Of a DNA stretch of 64,000 nt, positions 28,293-39,269 are shown piece after piece. Both the position numbers and the translations under genes were made by a program. The notes beneath the pieces are model-generated. The model was given only the letters and a program-made list of their open reading frames with translations. It had not been told where the DNA came from and searched no databases. Source of the stretch: Nitrosospira sp. Nsp14 (GTDB taxonomy: Bacteria > Pseudomonadota > Gammaproteobacteria > Burkholderiales > Nitrosomonadaceae). How positions within the stretch are numbered: position 1 is the stretch's first letter; each line of letters begins with the position of its first letter. Location: assembly GCF_900113575.1 (NCBI RefSeq), contig NZ_FOPV01000018.1:24341-88340 (forward strand), given 5' to 3'.

Positions 28293-28676
28293 CTAATGTA
28301 ACACCCTGGGGACGCTCAGGATAAACTCTGGAATGGCGGCATCGAAACGCAAGCCGTCTTCGGCCACCATCTGGTAACTGCCCTTCATAGATCCGACCGG
28401 TGTGGAAATGGCCGTGCCGCTTGTGTATTCATAGCTGTCGCCCGGCTTCAACAGGGGTTGTTCACCCACCACTCCCAGTCCGCGTACCTCCTGTACCCCG
28501 CCGCTTCCGTCTGCAATGATCCAGTGGCGGCTGATGAGTTGTGCCGGAACGGTGCCTGTGTTTGAGAGGACAATCGTGTAGGCAAAAACATATCGATCAA
28601 GCGCCTCATCCGATTGTTCCGGAAGGTAGGTGGTGTGAACCTTCACAATAATTTCGTACTTTTTTCCTTCATCCAT
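28293..28676 (-). CDS. apaG: ApaG family protein (DUF525)
   Basis: 127 residues from the ATG at 28676; the frame extends 34 codons further but ApaG proteins are about 125 long and begin at this point. The beta-sandwich fold shows in YVFAYTIVLSNTGTVPAQLISRHWIIADG and the GVVGEQPLLKPGDSYEYTSGTAI segment. The biochemical role is not settled; mutants in other bacteria show cobalt and magnesium phenotypes. It is divergent from rpe with about 200 bp between starts, and in many betaproteobacteria apaG and rpe are likewise neighbours. Confidence 0.93.
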   Translation of the reverse strand: MDEGKKYEIIVKVHTTYLPEQSDEALDRYVFAYTIVLSNTGTVPAQLISRHWIIADGSGGVQEVRGLGVVGEQPLLKPGDSYEYTSGTAISTPVGSMKGSYQMVAEDGLRFDAAIPEFILSVPRVLH

Positions 28677-28879
28677 GGCTACATTGCACACTATTTTTTG
28701 CGCGACGGCAAGGGTGGTTCCGACAAAATAAGTGGAAAAGGCCGAGATGCGCGCACGTTGAGCGCGAGTAGGCTTCATCTCGACGCAGGCATGTCCGTCA
28801 CCCTCAGCAGTAAGGCGAGTTAACTTGAGACCGCCGTTTGCGGTTAAAATTGCAATTTTTCTACTAAAGGATGCCCTTC

Positions 28880-29563
28880 ATGGCTAACTATCGCATCGCC
28901 CCCAGTATTCTTTCCGCAAACTTCGCCAAATTAGGCGAGGAAATCACTGCTGTTATCGATTCCGGCGCGGATTTCATCCACTTTGACGTAATGGATAATC
29001 ACTATGTGCCGAACCTGACGATTGGGCCGTTGGTGTGCGAGGCGATACGGCCATTGACCGATGCGGTTATCGATGTCCACTTGATGGTTGAACCGGTCGA
29101 TCGAATTGTTCCGGACTTCGCCAAGGCGGGAGCCAATATTATTTCCTTTCATCCGGAGGCATCCAGGCATATCGACCGCACGATCGGGCTCATCAAGGAG
29201 CAGGGCTGTCAGGCGGGCCTGGTGTTCAATCCCGCCACGCCGCTAAATTACCTTGACCATGTGCTGGATAAGGTCGATCTGGTGCTGATCATGTCGGTGA
29301 ACCCCGGTTTTGGCGGGCAGAAATTTATTCCTGAAGCGTTGCAGAAACTTAGGGCCGTGCGCAAGCGAATTGATGAGTCGGGCCGGAATATCCTTCTGGA
29401 GATTGATGGCGGCGTCAAAGTGGATAACATTGCTGAAATCGCGCGCGCAGGGGCCGATACGTTCGTCGCGGGCTCCGCGATTTATGGCGCGGGCAGGGAC
29501 AGTGATCCCCATCGTTATGACACGATCTTGGGCGCTCTGCGAGCAGAGTTGGCGAAGGTCTGA
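28880..29563 (+). CDS. rpe: Ribulose-phosphate 3-epimerase
   Basis: 227 residues from the second ATG, which stands nine bases after AAAGG; the ATG at 28871 abuts that site and is less likely. A TIM-barrel enzyme that interconverts ribulose 5-phosphate and xylulose 5-phosphate in the Calvin and pentose phosphate cycles. Visible are [13 protein letters not shown], the metal-site [32 protein letters not shown] and the EIDGGV phosphate-binding region. In an autotrophic ammonia oxidiser it would serve carbon fixation. gph follows 238 bp downstream. Confidence 0.96.
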   Translation: MANYRIAPSILSANFAKLGEEITAVIDSGADFIHFDVMDNHYVPNLTIGPLVCEAIRPLTDAVIDVHLMVEPVDRIVPDFAKAGANIISFHPEASRHIDRTIGLIKEQGCQAGLVFNPATPLNYLDHVLDKVDLVLIMSVNPGFGGQKFIPEALQKLRAVRKRIDESGRNILLEIDGGVKVDNIAEIARAGADTFVAGSAIYGAGRDSDPHRYDTILGALRAELAKV

Positions 29564-29801
29564 GCGTGCCGGGTTAGTACACGAAATCCAAAAACCCAAA
29601 AACCCAACTCAAATTGGTGGGTGCTGAAGTGATAGATTCGCAAATTGCTCGGTTTATTCTACCGACTCCGGAAGTAGTGGGGGTGAATTGTGAAGTGCGA
29701 TCGCAGTTGCCTCTACAGCTTCGCAGCGTGACAAAAATTCCCGTCGCTTTAGACGGGGAGCGCTGTCATATTATTCTTGATTTTTTACCGAGGCCACAAA
29801 C

Positions 29802-30530
29802 TTGAACAAGAGCTTTTCCCCCACGGCAGGTTCCCCCGCGATTGAAATAGAATTTCCCGTGTTAGTCAAGGCTGTGATGGTCGATCTGGACGGGACACTT
29901 CTGGATACCGCAGGTGATTTGGCCGCCGCAGCGAATATGATGCTAGTGGAGCTGGGCAGAGCGGAGCTTCCGCTTGAGACGATCAAATCATACATTGGGA
30001 AAGGCATACAGAAGCTGGTCAAGCGTTCGCTCACCGGCAGCCTGGATGGAGAGCCCGATGCGGACCTGTTCGAAAAGGCAATGGCGCTTTATGAGCGCAA
30101 CTATTCCGAGACGCTGTGTATGAGTACCCAGCCCTATCCAGGGGTAGTGGAAGGATTGAATATCCTGCGTGAGCGCACTTTTAAGCTGGCCTGTGTTACC
30201 AACAAGGCTGAGGCTTTTACCCTGCCCCTGCTTCGGGCCACCGGTCTGCTGGACTTTTTCGATATTGTCCTTGCGGGCGATAGCCTACCTCGGAAGAAAC
30301 CTGATCCAATGCCTCTCCTGCATGCCTGCACACACTTTGGTATCCAGCCAGGCGAAATGCTGCTGATCGGCGACTCCCTTAATGATGCGCAGGCAGCGCG
30401 CGCGGCGGGATGCTGCGTCTTTTGCGTACCTTACGGATACAATGAAGGACGGGACGTACGCGAACTCGATTGCGACGCTATCGTCCCTTCATTATTCGAG
30501 GCAACAAGGCTGATTCAGAAATTGCCATGA
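29802..30530 (+). CDS. gph: Phosphoglycolate phosphatase
   Basis: 242 residues with a TTG start preceded by GAGG. A HAD-type hydrolase that removes phosphate from 2-phosphoglycolate, the product of RuBisCO oxygenation and of DNA repair. Motif I is VMVDLDGTLLDT near residue 27, motif II is ACVTNK, and motif III/IV is KKPDPMPLL with IGDSLNDAQAARAAG. The pairing with rpe matches the usual betaproteobacterial rpe-gph-trp arrangement. A GTG at about 29860 is an alternative start that would remove 20 poorly conserved residues. Confidence 0.93.
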   Translation: MNKSFSPTAGSPAIEIEFPVLVKAVMVDLDGTLLDTAGDLAAAANMMLVELGRAELPLETIKSYIGKGIQKLVKRSLTGSLDGEPDADLFEKAMALYERNYSETLCMSTQPYPGVVEGLNILRERTFKLACVTNKAEAFTLPLLRATGLLDFFDIVLAGDSLPRKKPDPMPLLHACTHFGIQPGEMLLIGDSLNDAQAARAAGCCVFCVPYGYNEGRDVRELDCDAIVPSLFEATRLIQKLP

Positions 30531-30695
30531 CCAACAGAAACAATAGAAATGGACCGATACGTGACTAGAGCTTTGCGCCGTTGGCGCCGCTGCTAGGATT
30601 TGGCGCGCTCACGAATTCCTAGTGTGTTCCAACCCATGGTTTTCGCACCGCCGTCGCGTTTTTTTCCTTTCTGTCTGTTAGTACGGAGTTGAATC

Positions 30696-32180
30696 ATGAC
30701 CGAAACTGAATTCAATGGCCTCGCGGCACAGGGGTACAACCGTATTCCCGTTGTGCTGGAGACTTTTGCCGATCTGGACACGCCCCTGTCAGTTTATCTG
30801 AAGCTGGCAAACCAGTCGTATTCCTATTTGCTGGAATCCGTGCACGGCGGTGAGCGCTTCGGGCGCTACTCCTTTATCGGCCTTCCCGCCCGGACTCGCA
30901 TCGAGGTCCGCGATAACCGCGTCAGCCTGATCACGGGTGCAGAACTGCAACAGATCGAGGCGGAAGACCCGTTGACTTTCATTCAATCCTATCTGGCGCG
31001 TTTTAAAGCGGCGCCATATCCCGGATTGCCGCGTTTCTGCGGCGGCCTCGCGGGCTATTTTTCCTATGACACGGTAAGGTATATAGAGCGCAGGCTGGCC
31101 GCGCATCGGCATGCGGGTGCACTTCCGGACAGCCTTGATACCCCGGACATATCGCTGCTGCTGTCCGAAGAACTCGCGGTGGTGGATAACCTTTCCGGCA
31201 AGCTCTACCTTGTTGTTTACGCCAACCCAGCCATCCAGGGCTCGTACCTGGCGGCCAGGGTGCGCTTGAAAGAACTGCTGGCGAGTCTCCGCCAGCCGGT
31301 AGCAATTCCAGCGGAGGAACCGGGATCGCCGGGAGAACCTGTCTCTGAGTTCAGCGAGGGGGACTTCATCGGGGCAGTGGAGCGTGCAAAGCGCTACATT
31401 TTCGAAGGCGATATCATGCAGGTCGTGCTTTCGCAGCGCACCCGCAAACCCTTTGGCGCGTCTCCGCTGGCACTATACCGGGCGCTGCGCAGCCTGAATC
31501 CTTCTCCCTACATGTTTTACTATCATTTTGGCGACTTTCATGTCGTCGGTGCCTCACCCGAGATCCTGGTGCGACTGGAAGGCGATAGCGTAACGGTAAG
31601 GCCCATTGCCGGTACCCGGCCGCGGGGAAAGACGATTCAGGAGGACTCCGCGCTGGCCGCCGATCTGCTCGCTGATCCAAAAGAACGCGCGGAGCATGTC
31701 ATGCTGATGGATCTGGGACGCAACGATGTCGGCCGCGTCGCCCTGACGGGCTCGGTGGAAGTCACCGAGAATATGCAAATCGAGAATTACTCTCACGTCA
31801 TGCATATTGTTTCAAATGTGGAGGGCAAGCTGAAGCCCGGACTCACGGCAATGGACGTTTTACGAGCAACCTTTCCCGCAGGCACGGTAAGTGGCGCCCC
31901 CAAAGTGCGCGCAATGGAAATTATCGATGAACTGGAAGTCTCGAAGCGGGGCATCTATGCCGGCGCGGTAGGCTATCTGGGCTTCAATGGCGATATGGAT
32001 CTCGCCATCGCAATCCGCACAGGCATCATCAAGGACGGTACGTTACATGTGCAGGCGGGGGCCGGTATTGTTGCAGATTCTGTTCCCATGAGTGAATGGG
32101 TCGAGACAAAAAACAAGGCCAAGGCGTTGCTGCGAGCGGCAGAGATTGCAGAAGCGGGGCTGGACACGAAGGTGGAGTAA
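30696..32180 (+). CDS. trpE: Anthranilate synthase component I
   Basis: 494 residues. The large subunit of anthranilate synthase converts chorismate to anthranilate with ammonia supplied by TrpG. The N-terminal tryptophan-binding segment contains [18 protein letters not shown] (the LLES motif for feedback inhibition); the chorismate-binding domain (about 230-485) has [27 protein letters not shown] and the [15 protein letters not shown] signature. GGAG precedes the ATG. The partners trpG, trpD and trpC, often next in line, are absent here and must lie elsewhere. No trp leader peptide or attenuator was recognised in the 165 bp upstream. Confidence 0.96.
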   Translation: MTETEFNGLAAQGYNRIPVVLETFADLDTPLSVYLKLANQSYSYLLESVHGGERFGRYSFIGLPARTRIEVRDNRVSLITGAELQQIEAEDPLTFIQSYLARFKAAPYPGLPRFCGGLAGYFSYDTVRYIERRLAAHRHAGALPDSLDTPDISLLLSEELAVVDNLSGKLYLVVYANPAIQGSYLAARVRLKELLASLRQPVAIPAEEPGSPGEPVSEFSEGDFIGAVERAKRYIFEGDIMQVVLSQRTRKPFGASPLALYRALRSLNPSPYMFYYHFGDFHVVGASPEILVRLEGDSVTVRPIAGTRPRGKTIQEDSALAADLLADPKERAEHVMLMDLGRNDVGRVALTGSVEVTENMQIENYSHVMHIVSNVEGKLKPGLTAMDVLRATFPAGTVSGAPKVRAMEIIDELEVSKRGIYAGAVGYLGFNGDMDLAIAIRTGIIKDGTLHVQAGAGIVADSVPMSEWVETKNKAKALLRAAEIAEAGLDTKVE

Positions 32181-32195
32181 TACAGCCGCGACTGG

Positions 32196-32227
32196 AATTG
32201 TGTGAGCGAATTGTGGGACCAATTGTA
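32196..32227. repeat. Three AATTGTG direct repeats
   Basis: AATTGTG at 32196 and 32209 and AATTGTA at 32221, spaced 13 and 12 bp, fill most of the 52 bp between the convergent trpE and dacB stops. No function is evident. Confidence 0.4.
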
Positions 32228-32232
32228 GGATC

Positions 32233-33843
32233 TTAAGGCGCTTCGTACACCCAGTGAAGCAGCGCATCCAGCGCCTGTTGCGCGTTCCCCGACCTGGGAT
32301 GGTTCACAAAGAAAACCACAACGATGCGCCGGCCCTCTTTATCGAGAACATATCCAGCCATGGTTCGCACCCCCTCCAGCAAACCGGTCTTTATGTGCGC
32401 CTGACCAGCGGCGGCGCTGCCGTTGAGTCGTTTCTTCATGGTGCCGTCCACCGCCGCAATCGGCAGGGATGAAATGAACTCCGGCATGACCGGACTCTGG
32501 AAAGCCGCGAGCAATAACGCACCCAGGTGGCCGGCGCTGATACGTTCCGCTCGTGATAGGCCTGAGCCATTTTCGATTACTAGTTCGGGGAAGCTGTACC
32601 GTCGGGAGGCGAGCCACCGCCGCATTGCCATCGCCGATTTTTCAAGCGTTGCACGCCCCTTATCGAAGTTGCTAACCATGCGGTTGATTGCGCTGTTAGG
32701 TATGCTGTCCATCTCCCCGTGCGCCGCCAAAGTACTCGTCGCGGAAGTACCTGCACCCCGCGCACCCGCCTCAGATGTGGAACTGTTCGCCAGCCCCAGC
32801 GCAAGGTACAGTTGTCGCGCCGCTGTGTTATTACTGAATTTGTTGATATCCCGCACGATGTCCGCGAGGGGTGGAGATTGATGGGTTTCCAGAGGCATTA
32901 TTCCTTCGGGTACTATGCCGCTTCGTACACTGCCGCGAAACGTGCCCCCTTGTTCTTCCCATAATTGCTTGAACAGGCCGTGGATATAGTCAGCCGTGTC
33001 ATGCACGCTCAGATAAAGGGTTTTTTCTCCGCAATCGCTGGAATAACTGCCGTTAAGGGAAACCAGGCCACGGATATTTCCGTTGGAGACCGTGCGGATG
33101 TCGGTATTAAGCGCATCGCGCCATTCGTTGCATGGGCCACTGACAAGTGCCAGGCTGTTTTTAAGGTCCAGTGACCCTAGCAAAGGATCGGCAACTACGC
33201 GAACGGTTTTGCTTGCCGGTTGCGGAATCAGGCGCAGAGCAAGGGTCCTGTAATTAACCAGCAGCGCCTCCGGAAGCACGTTGTAGGAGCGGTGCGGTTT
33301 GCCGTCGAACGCCGCCGGGTCAACGCTCGGGAGGTCGAAATGACTGCTATCCAGAACCAGGTCACCCATGATGTGGCGCAGTCCTGTTTGCCGCAGACGT
33401 CGCGTGAGCAGCCAGAAATTTTCCAGATTCAGCTTGGGATCGCCATAACCCTTGATGATAAGGTCGCCCTGAAGGGTATCGCCGTTTAGCATACCATTTA
33501 CATATAGCTCCGTTTTCCAGGTATAGGCTGGTCCCAACAGTTCCAGCCCGGCAAAAGTCGTGACAAGCTTCATCACCGATGCCGGGTTCATCCCGGTCTT
33601 GGCATTTACGGTAACCCGCGGCTGGGGCGTGCCGATTTCATGCACGTAAAGCGCCGTTGCGGAGGTCGGAATTCCGGCCCGTTTGAGGGCCTGACTAACG
33701 GGAGCGGGCAGGTCATGAGCAAACGCCGGAAGGGACAGAAGAACCGGAATGGCGCCTCGGACAGCCCGTGCAATCGCCGACGGCCATGCATGCACGACGG
33801 TGGATATGCTGCTGAACAGGCGCCGGTCTAACAACTCGCGCAT
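32233..33843 (-). CDS. dacB: D-alanyl-D-alanine carboxypeptidase/endopeptidase (PBP4)
   Basis: 536 residues from the ATG at 33843. This start is chosen because it overlaps the ancestral stop of the upstream remnant (TAATG); a GTG at 33891 is a less likely alternative. A signal sequence ends at PAFAHD (residue about 43). The class C penicillin-binding motifs are all present: S89-V-M-K92, SNN in NKFSNNTAAR, and KTG in HIKTGLLEG. The large insert between SxxK and SxN is normal for PBP4. It trims and cleaves peptidoglycan cross-links in the periplasm. The gene ends convergent with trpE. Confidence 0.93.
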   Translation of the reverse strand: MRELLDRRLFSSISTVVHAWPSAIARAVRGAIPVLLSLPAFAHDLPAPVSQALKRAGIPTSATALYVHEIGTPQPRVTVNAKTGMNPASVMKLVTTFAGLELLGPAYTWKTELYVNGMLNGDTLQGDLIIKGYGDPKLNLENFWLLTRRLRQTGLRHIMGDLVLDSSHFDLPSVDPAAFDGKPHRSYNVLPEALLVNYRTLALRLIPQPASKTVRVVADPLLGSLDLKNSLALVSGPCNEWRDALNTDIRTVSNGNIRGLVSLNGSYSSDCGEKTLYLSVHDTADYIHGLFKQLWEEQGGTFRGSVRSGIVPEGIMPLETHQSPPLADIVRDINKFSNNTAARQLYLALGLANSSTSEAGARGAGTSATSTLAAHGEMDSIPNSAINRMVSNFDKGRATLEKSAMAMRRWLASRRYSFPELVIENGSGLSRAERISAGHLGALLLAAFQSPVMPEFISSLPIAAVDGTMKKRLNGSAAAGQAHIKTGLLEGVRTMAGYVLDKEGRRIVVVFFVNHPRSGNAQQALDALLHWVYEAP

Positions 33844-34140
33844 TATCTGATATCTGCTGTCGTAAACTGCGTCGGGATGCTGACGTTCCACTTCAGTTTT
33901 TGCCGGATGGCGCCGGCCGGCGCAGCGGCTTCAATGCCTCCCCGCGCACCACGAAGGCAGGGGTAAGTAAACGACTTCAAACGGTTCAAGGTTGATACTG
34001 AATGCATCGCGATTTTTTCGATCAGCTTCGCGGTCGCCCTGGAACATCCCGCAATCCACCAGAAACTTTAAATGCGGCATTTCCCCGGTTACTTCCTCCG
34101 CCGCGCCGAGGAACGTGAGTTGAGATTTGCTATTGCCCAC
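33843..34140 (-). pseudogene. Remnant of beta-CASP metallo-beta-lactamase-fold RNase gene
   Basis: The frame from the GTG at 34140 reads SKSQLTFLGAAEEVTG then LKFLVDCGMFQG, the N-terminal signature of this hydrolase family, but stops at 33931 before the zinc motif HxHxDH. Just downstream, other frames give TPAFVVRGEALKPL and then AGAIRQKLKWNVSIPTQF with TAA at 33845-33843, matching the RMMBL C-terminus. So about 370 central codons are gone and the tail has at least one frameshift. The start overlaps the bioA end and the old stop overlaps the dacB ATG, so bioA, this gene and dacB were once coupled. Confidence 0.72.
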
Positions 34141-35461
34141 GAATCTGTGTAGCGCACCGGTCCAGCGCACGCAACGTTCCCTCCACCAGCAACTCGGATT
34201 CCTGCTGATCGATGATGTATGGCGGCATAAAATAAACTGAATTACCCAGCGGGCGTAACGATAACCCCTGCTCAAGCGCTGCCTGGAAAAATGCTGAGGC
34301 AAAAGCAGGGTCCGAGGTTTCAACTTCGAATGCCCATATCATTCCACAATTGCGGAAATTCCTGACCTTCGGGTGTAAGGTGATGGGACGCACTGCCTGG
34401 TTGAGATAATCTGCCGTGACGCGGTTGGCTTCGATAACCTTATCCTGTTCAAAAATGTCCAGCGTCGCCAGCGCGGCGCGACAGGCAAGCGCGTTACCCG
34501 CATGAGTATGCGAATGTAAAAAGCCGCGAGCAGTATTGTCATGGTAAAACGCCTGGTAAACGCCATTCGTGGTCATCACGACCGACAGCGGCAGATAACC
34601 GGCAGTCAGCCCCTTCCCGAGGCACAAGAAATCGGGCACGATTGACGCCTGCTCGCACGCGAACATTGTTCCTGTTCTGCCGAAGCCAACTGCAATTTCG
34701 TCAGCAATAAGGTGTACCTGGTGCTCATCGCATATCGTGCGCGCAAGCTTGAGATAGTCGGGATGATACATCGCCATACCTGCCGCGCCCTGCACCAGCG
34801 GCTCAACGATAAGCGCCGCGGTTTCGGCATGATGTTCCGCCAGATATGTTTCGAGGGCGCTGGCTGCGCGGCGCGCATAATCCTGTGGGGACTCGCCTTC
34901 ATCTGCATGGCGCCAGTCCGGCGTGGGTACGCGGGCGTTGTAGCGCAGCAGCGGGTTGTAAGCATCCGTGAACAATGCGACGTCAGTGACAGACAGCGCG
35001 CCCAGCGTTTCGCCGTGGTAGCCGTTCTGTAGGCTGACAAAACGGTTTTTTTCAGGATGGCCGTTGTTGCGCCAGTAATGAAAGCTCATTTTTAATGCGA
35101 TTTCTACGGCCGACGCGCCGTCGCTGCTGTAGAAGCAATGACCCAGCCGGTTCGACAGAAGCTCACTGAGGCGAGAGGATAACTCGACGACCGGCGCATG
35201 AGTGAAGCCAGCAAGCATCACGTGTTCCAGCCTGTCAAGCTGATCGCGGATCGCGGCGTTGATGCGAGGATTGGTGTGCCCGAACAGGTTCACCCACCAG
35301 GAACCGATAGCATCGAGGTAGCGCTTCCCCTGGTAGTCATAAAGCCACACGCCCTCGCCCCGGGCGATCGCAACCGGTAGCATCGTTTCATGCAGTTTCA
35401 TCTGTGTGCAGGGATGCCAGACCGACTCGAAGCTTTGTTCCGGCAAGCTTTTGCTACTCAT
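34130..35461 (-). CDS. bioA: Adenosylmethionine-8-amino-7-oxononanoate aminotransferase
   Basis: 443 residues, a class III PLP aminotransferase of biotin synthesis that makes 7,8-diaminopelargonate with SAM as amino donor. Visible are WHPCTQMK near the N-terminus, GSWWVNLFGHTNPRI, YSSDGASAVEIALKM for PLP phosphate binding, LIADEIAVGFGRTG, and the PLP lysine in LCLGKGLTAGYLPLS. No other bio genes are in the window. Its 3' end overlaps the start of the decayed beta-CASP gene by 11 bp. It is divergent from groES across a 435-bp region. Confidence 0.96.
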   Translation of the reverse strand: MSSKSLPEQSFESVWHPCTQMKLHETMLPVAIARGEGVWLYDYQGKRYLDAIGSWWVNLFGHTNPRINAAIRDQLDRLEHVMLAGFTHAPVVELSSRLSELLSNRLGHCFYSSDGASAVEIALKMSFHYWRNNGHPEKNRFVSLQNGYHGETLGALSVTDVALFTDAYNPLLRYNARVPTPDWRHADEGESPQDYARRAASALETYLAEHHAETAALIVEPLVQGAAGMAMYHPDYLKLARTICDEHQVHLIADEIAVGFGRTGTMFACEQASIVPDFLCLGKGLTAGYLPLSVVMTTNGVYQAFYHDNTARGFLHSHTHAGNALACRAALATLDIFEQDKVIEANRVTADYLNQAVRPITLHPKVRNFRNCGMIWAFEVETSDPAFASAFFQAALEQGLSLRPLGNSVYFMPPYIIDQQESELLVEGTLRALDRCATQIRGQ

Positions 35462-35762
35462 AAGGCTCGATACGGACGATAGGTTTTTGCGCTATTACAT
35501 CTGGTTCAACTGCTGTTTCCGGAAACGGGCGCCGACGTCCAATACGAGAGTGAGGCTGGTCTACCGGAGTCCCGCTTCGTCCACCGCCTAGTACCTAGTA
35601 TGAAGGCAGCGCCATCCTGACGAAATCGCCTCCGGTGGAAGTGTAACACTCCTCAAGTTGAAAAAAATGCCCTTGTACCTGCACGCGACACCCAAAGCAT
35701 ACCCTGGTCTTCGGCTGCCGACGCTTATTCAAGCCGCAGTCTAGCAAGTTTTATCGCTTTCA

Positions 35763-35790
35763 CTTGAAATCCAGTGCGACAGCCTCTATT
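35763..35790 (+). promoter_or_regulatory. Sigma-32-type heat-shock promoter for groESL
   Basis: CTTGAAA (35763-35769), a 13-bp spacer and CCTCTATT (35783-35790) match the sigma-32 consensus CTTGAAA-N11..15-CCCCATNT closely. It lies directly upstream of the CIRCE operator, so transcription would start in or next to the operator. The rest of the bioA-groES gap (35462-35762) holds nothing else that I can identify. Confidence 0.7.
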
Positions 35791-35791
35791 A

Positions 35792-35818
35792 TTAGCACTC
35801 GTTCGCGGTGAGTGCTAA
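35792..35818 (+). promoter_or_regulatory. CIRCE operator (HrcA binding site)
   Basis: TTAGCACTC-N9-GAGTGCTAA is a perfect CIRCE inverted repeat, 78 bp upstream of the groES ATG and two bases after the sigma-32-like -10. HrcA is expected to repress groESL here until heat or misfolded protein titrates GroEL. The hrcA gene is not in the window. Confidence 0.97.
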
Positions 35819-35896
35819 TAATTGGTGTGAATCCAGCTGCGAACAGGTTTTTTCCGAGATTTCATCGTTTTAATTTCAAGACAGGAGAATGAAAAC

Positions 35897-36187
35897 ATGA
35901 GGATTCGTCCCTTACACGACCGCGTTATTGTCAAGCGGCTGGAAGAAGAGCGCAAGACCGCGTCTGGTATTGTCATCCCTGACAGCGCGGCAGAAAAGCC
36001 CGATCAAGGCGAAATTATCGCCGTGGGCAAAGGCAAGGTCGGCGATGATGGCAACGTGCGCGCGCTGGAAGTGAAAGTCGGCGATAAGGTGCTGTTCGGC
36101 AAGTATTCCGGGCAAACAGTGAAGGTAGAGGGAGAGGAGCTTCTGGTAATGCGCGAGGAAGACATTATGGGCGTTATCGAAGGTTAA
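35897..36187 (+). CDS. groES: Co-chaperonin GroES (Hsp10)
   Basis: 96 residues. It forms the heptameric lid of the GroEL folding chamber. The N-terminal [18 protein letters not shown], the mobile loop (about 16-33, [18 protein letters not shown]) and the C-terminal DIMGVIE are all standard. ACAGGAG precedes the ATG. Expression should follow both sigma-32 and CIRCE/HrcA control from the sites just upstream. groEL starts 53 bp downstream. Confidence 0.98.
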   Translation: MRIRPLHDRVIVKRLEEERKTASGIVIPDSAAEKPDQGEIIAVGKGKVGDDGNVRALEVKVGDKVLFGKYSGQTVKVEGEELLVMREEDIMGVIEG

Positions 36188-36228
36188 TTTACAACCGACG
36201 GCCTTACACAATATTTCGGAACATTTAG

Positions 36229-37896
<1,668 letters not shown>

Positions 37897-37918
37897 GTTG
37901 GTAACTGCAGCCGCAGTA

Positions 37919-37954
37919 CAACAAAAAACCCCGCTCCAGCGGGGTTTTTTGTTG
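37919..37954 (+). terminator. Bidirectional rho-independent terminator after groEL
   Basis: A GC stem CCCCGC-TCCA-GCGGGG (37929-37944) is flanked by six A on the left and six T on the right, with CAAC/GTTG extending the arms to 37919 and 37954. It should end groESL transcripts and could work on either strand. Confidence 0.92.
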
Positions 37955-38230
37955 TCGCAAGGAAAAGCCGGCGATGTGCTTTTCAACCAATCGTAGGCGG
38001 CCCGCCGCCGCCTACGCCCCGGAATATTTTGTGGTTCGTCCGGCAGCGACCGCCACAGTTTTGCCGTTATTGCAAGACGCCAAGTTAGGAGATATCGTTT
38101 TTCCGTTCCAGAATTTGTAGCAGTTGCCGAGGTTGAGGCGATACTATGAGAAATAGAGGCAATTGGATGAGATAATCCCTGCTTTCCATTGAATGCCCAC
38201 AGGGCCCCAGCCCGATATTGACTTGTAACC

Positions 38231-39076
38231 ATGACCCCAGAACAGTATTGCCAGGAAAAAGCTCTCCAGAGCGGCTCCAGTTTTTACTACAGCTTTCTCT
38301 ATTTGCCCGCCGAAAAGCGCCGGGCGATCACCGCCTTGTACGCCTTTTGCCGCGAAGTGGATGATGTCGTCGATGAGTGCAGCGATGAGGCGGTGGCGCG
38401 AGCCAAGCTCGCATGGTGGCGGCAGGAAGTCGGCGCCATTTTTAATGCCAATGGCGAGGCGAAGCCCAGTCATCCGGTAACAAAGGCGCTGGCTAATGTT
38501 TCAAATTCATTCAATCTTACTGCCGAGCGCTTGAATCAGATAATCGACGGCATGGAAATGGACCTTAACTATAATCGCTACGCTGACTTCGATACCCTCC
38601 GGCACTACTGTTATCACGTGGCGAGCGTCGTGGGATTATGTTCGGCCGAAATCTTCGGTTACCGAAACCCGGAAACGTTGAGGTACGCAGAGGATCTCGG
38701 GCTGGCGTTTCAGCTAACCAACATCATACGCGACGTAGGCGAGGACGCCCGTCGCGACCGTATTTATCTTCCACAAGACGAGCTTGCCCGTTTTGGAGTA
38801 ACCGAGGAGGACATACTCAATAGCAGCGAAACCGATGCATTCAGGCAATTGATGCAGTTTCAGATCGAGCGCGCCGAAAGCTATTACGTGCGGGCATTCG
38901 CGGCGTTGCCGGCGGAGGATCGAAAAAGCCAGCGGCCGGGTATCATCATGGCGGCGATCTATCGCTCGTTATTAACAGAAATCAAGCACGACGGATGCCA
39001 TGTCCTTCGCCAGCGTGTCAGCCTGACGCCGGTGCGCAAGTTATGGATCGCGTGGACTACCTGGATGAGCGGATAA
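38231..39076 (+). CDS. hpnD: Presqualene diphosphate synthase (HpnD-like squalene/phytoene synthase)
   Basis: 281 residues. It belongs to the head-to-head prenyl synthases; the HpnD group condenses two farnesyl diphosphates to presqualene diphosphate for squalene and hopanoid synthesis. The first Asp-rich motif is D44-D-V-V-D48 within AFCREVDDVVDE and the second is N164-I-I-R-D168 with VGEDARRDRIYLP. No hpnC or hpnE lies next to it, so a phytoene-synthase role cannot be wholly excluded, though length and the N-terminus (TPEQYCQEKA) fit HpnD. A gap of about 280 bp after the groEL terminator holds no other gene. Confidence 0.88.
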   Translation: MTPEQYCQEKALQSGSSFYYSFLYLPAEKRRAITALYAFCREVDDVVDECSDEAVARAKLAWWRQEVGAIFNANGEAKPSHPVTKALANVSNSFNLTAERLNQIIDGMEMDLNYNRYADFDTLRHYCYHVASVVGLCSAEIFGYRNPETLRYAEDLGLAFQLTNIIRDVGEDARRDRIYLPQDELARFGVTEEDILNSSETDAFRQLMQFQIERAESYYVRAFAALPAEDRKSQRPGIIMAAIYRSLLTEIKHDGCHVLRQRVSLTPVRKLWIAWTTWMSG

Positions 39077-39269
39077 AGAGTGCCGTTGTTCTCGGCTCCC
39101 TTGAAATTCAATTTTAAAACGGGATTTGTCCGCGGCACTATCCATTTTTGTCACCTATCTACCTTTAAACGAGCGTGGTCTTCCGCCACTTAAAGTTGAA
39201 TATAGGCAATAGTGTCACCTTCGTCGCCCCCGCCTGCCCTCGGTACGGTCTCCAACACAGAAATCAATT

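Noticed and set aside
29614..29805. A 63-codon frame between rpe and gph that overlaps the gph TTG
   Set aside because: It starts with TTG without a clear ribosome site and has no recognisable motif; the overlap alone is weak evidence.
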